Assembly (NCBI GenBank): GCA_934515035.1
Contig: CAKSXP010000107.1
Location: forward strand, 1-6,368
Length of the DNA: 6,368 nucleotides
Direction of reading: 5' to 3'
From: an uncultured Oscillospiraceae bacterium
Lineage (GTDB): Bacteria; Bacillota; Clostridia; Oscillospirales; Oscillospiraceae
Shown here: positions 6,060 to 6,368 of the stretch, piece after piece
How positions within the stretch are numbered: the first letter of the stretch is position 1
Layout: every line of letters begins with the position of its first letter
Notes under the pieces: model-generated
What the model was told of the DNA's origin: nothing
Databases searched by the model: none
Seen by the model: the letters and a program-made list of their open reading frames with translations, nothing else
Program-made: the position numbers and the translations under genes

Positions 6060-6368
6060 TGAATGTAAAGCTCATATGCGTGGGCAAAATGAAGGAAAAG
6101 CATTATGCCGCCGCATTCGAGGAATACAGGAAGCGCCTTGGCGCGTTTTGCCGTTTTGAGCTTACGGAGATAAGCGAAGAGCGGCTTTCGGAGTCGCCTT
6201 CGGAAAAAGAGATATCAGCGGCGCTTGACCGCGAGGCAAGCGAGATAACCCGGGCCATCCCCAAGGATGCCTTTGTCGTTGCCATGTGCGTCGAGGGCAG
6301 GGAGCTTGACAGTCCGGGACTGGCGGCGCTGATGGCGGAAAAAGCGGTTTCGGGAAAAACAAAGTTCT
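6059..6368 (+). CDS. rlmH: 23S rRNA (pseudouridine1915-N3)-methyltransferase RlmH, 3' partial
   Basis: The first 103 residues of a protein that is usually about 159 long; the window ends inside it. RlmH is a small SPOUT-class methyltransferase that uses S-adenosylmethionine to methylate N3 of pseudouridine 1915 in helix 69 of 23S rRNA, acting on assembled 70S ribosomes. The start MNVKLICVGKMKEKHY, then EEYRKRLGAFCRFELTEI (about 21-38) and the strand/turn FVVAMCVEGRELDSPGLAALM (about 72-92), match the family closely. The C-terminal glycine-rich knot that binds the cofactor lies beyond the edge. The ATG at 6059 shares one base with the walJ TGA. AAAGGAG at 6040-6046 is a good ribosome site, 12 bases before this ATG and 9 before an in-frame TTG at 6056, so a one-codon-longer protein is possible. 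In many Bacillota this gene sits downstream of the Wal cluster. Confidence 0.94.
   Translation, partial: MNVKLICVGKMKEKHYAAAFEEYRKRLGAFCRFELTEISEERLSESPSEKEISAALDREASEITRAIPKDAFVVAMCVEGRELDSPGLAALMAEKAVSGKTKF

Noticed and set aside
1..6368. Mobile element, defence system, CRISPR or other new system
   Set aside because: All coding space is taken by core cell-wall, signalling and ribosome genes in a syntenic arrangement, with no transposase, integrase, direct-repeat array or sharp shift in codon use.

Overview
The window is one core chromosomal locus, entirely on the + strand, from a low-copy housekeeping region of a Gram-positive bacterium. Every recognisable gene belongs to the Wal (YycFG) cell-wall control cluster of Bacillota or to genes that usually travel with it. 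Fairly high GC coding DNA, frequent ATA isoleucine codons, a divergent YycH-like protein, a PAS-less WalK and murA next to the cluster together suggest a Clostridia member (Oscillospirales or a neighbouring order). This placement is inference; no marker gene settles it.

Layout: the 3' end of walR (DNA-binding domain only, 1-272); walK sensor kinase (310-1749); a YycH-position membrane-anchored protein (1742-3013); a YycI-family membrane-anchored protein (3019-3837); a 153-base AT-rich intergenic stretch with a convincing sigma-A promoter and an untranslated leader; murA (best start TTG at 3991, end 5289); the metallo-beta-lactamase-fold protein WalJ/YycJ (5280-6059); and the first two thirds of rlmH (6059 to the window edge). 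Genes within each block overlap or lie a few bases apart (8-bp, 10-bp and 1-bp overlaps; 5-bp and 37-bp gaps), so the picture is two transcription blocks: walR-walK-yycH-yycI, and murA-walJ-rlmH with its own promoter. No terminator is visible between them, so read-through is likely.

How they work together: WalK senses an envelope signal through a small extracytoplasmic domain and phosphorylates WalR, which in Bacillota controls peptidoglycan hydrolases and wall remodelling. YycH and YycI are single-pass proteins with extracytoplasmic domains that modulate WalK in Bacilli. MurA makes the first committed peptidoglycan precursor. WalJ is linked to coordination of cell division or wall synthesis with DNA replication. 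RlmH methylates 23S rRNA and is a classic companion of this cluster.

I found no mobile element, CRISPR array, tRNA, rRNA or new defence-like system. The window is mostly ordinary core genome; the points worth a second look are the murA leader and promoter, the murA start codon, the missing PAS domain in WalK and the divergent YycH-like protein.
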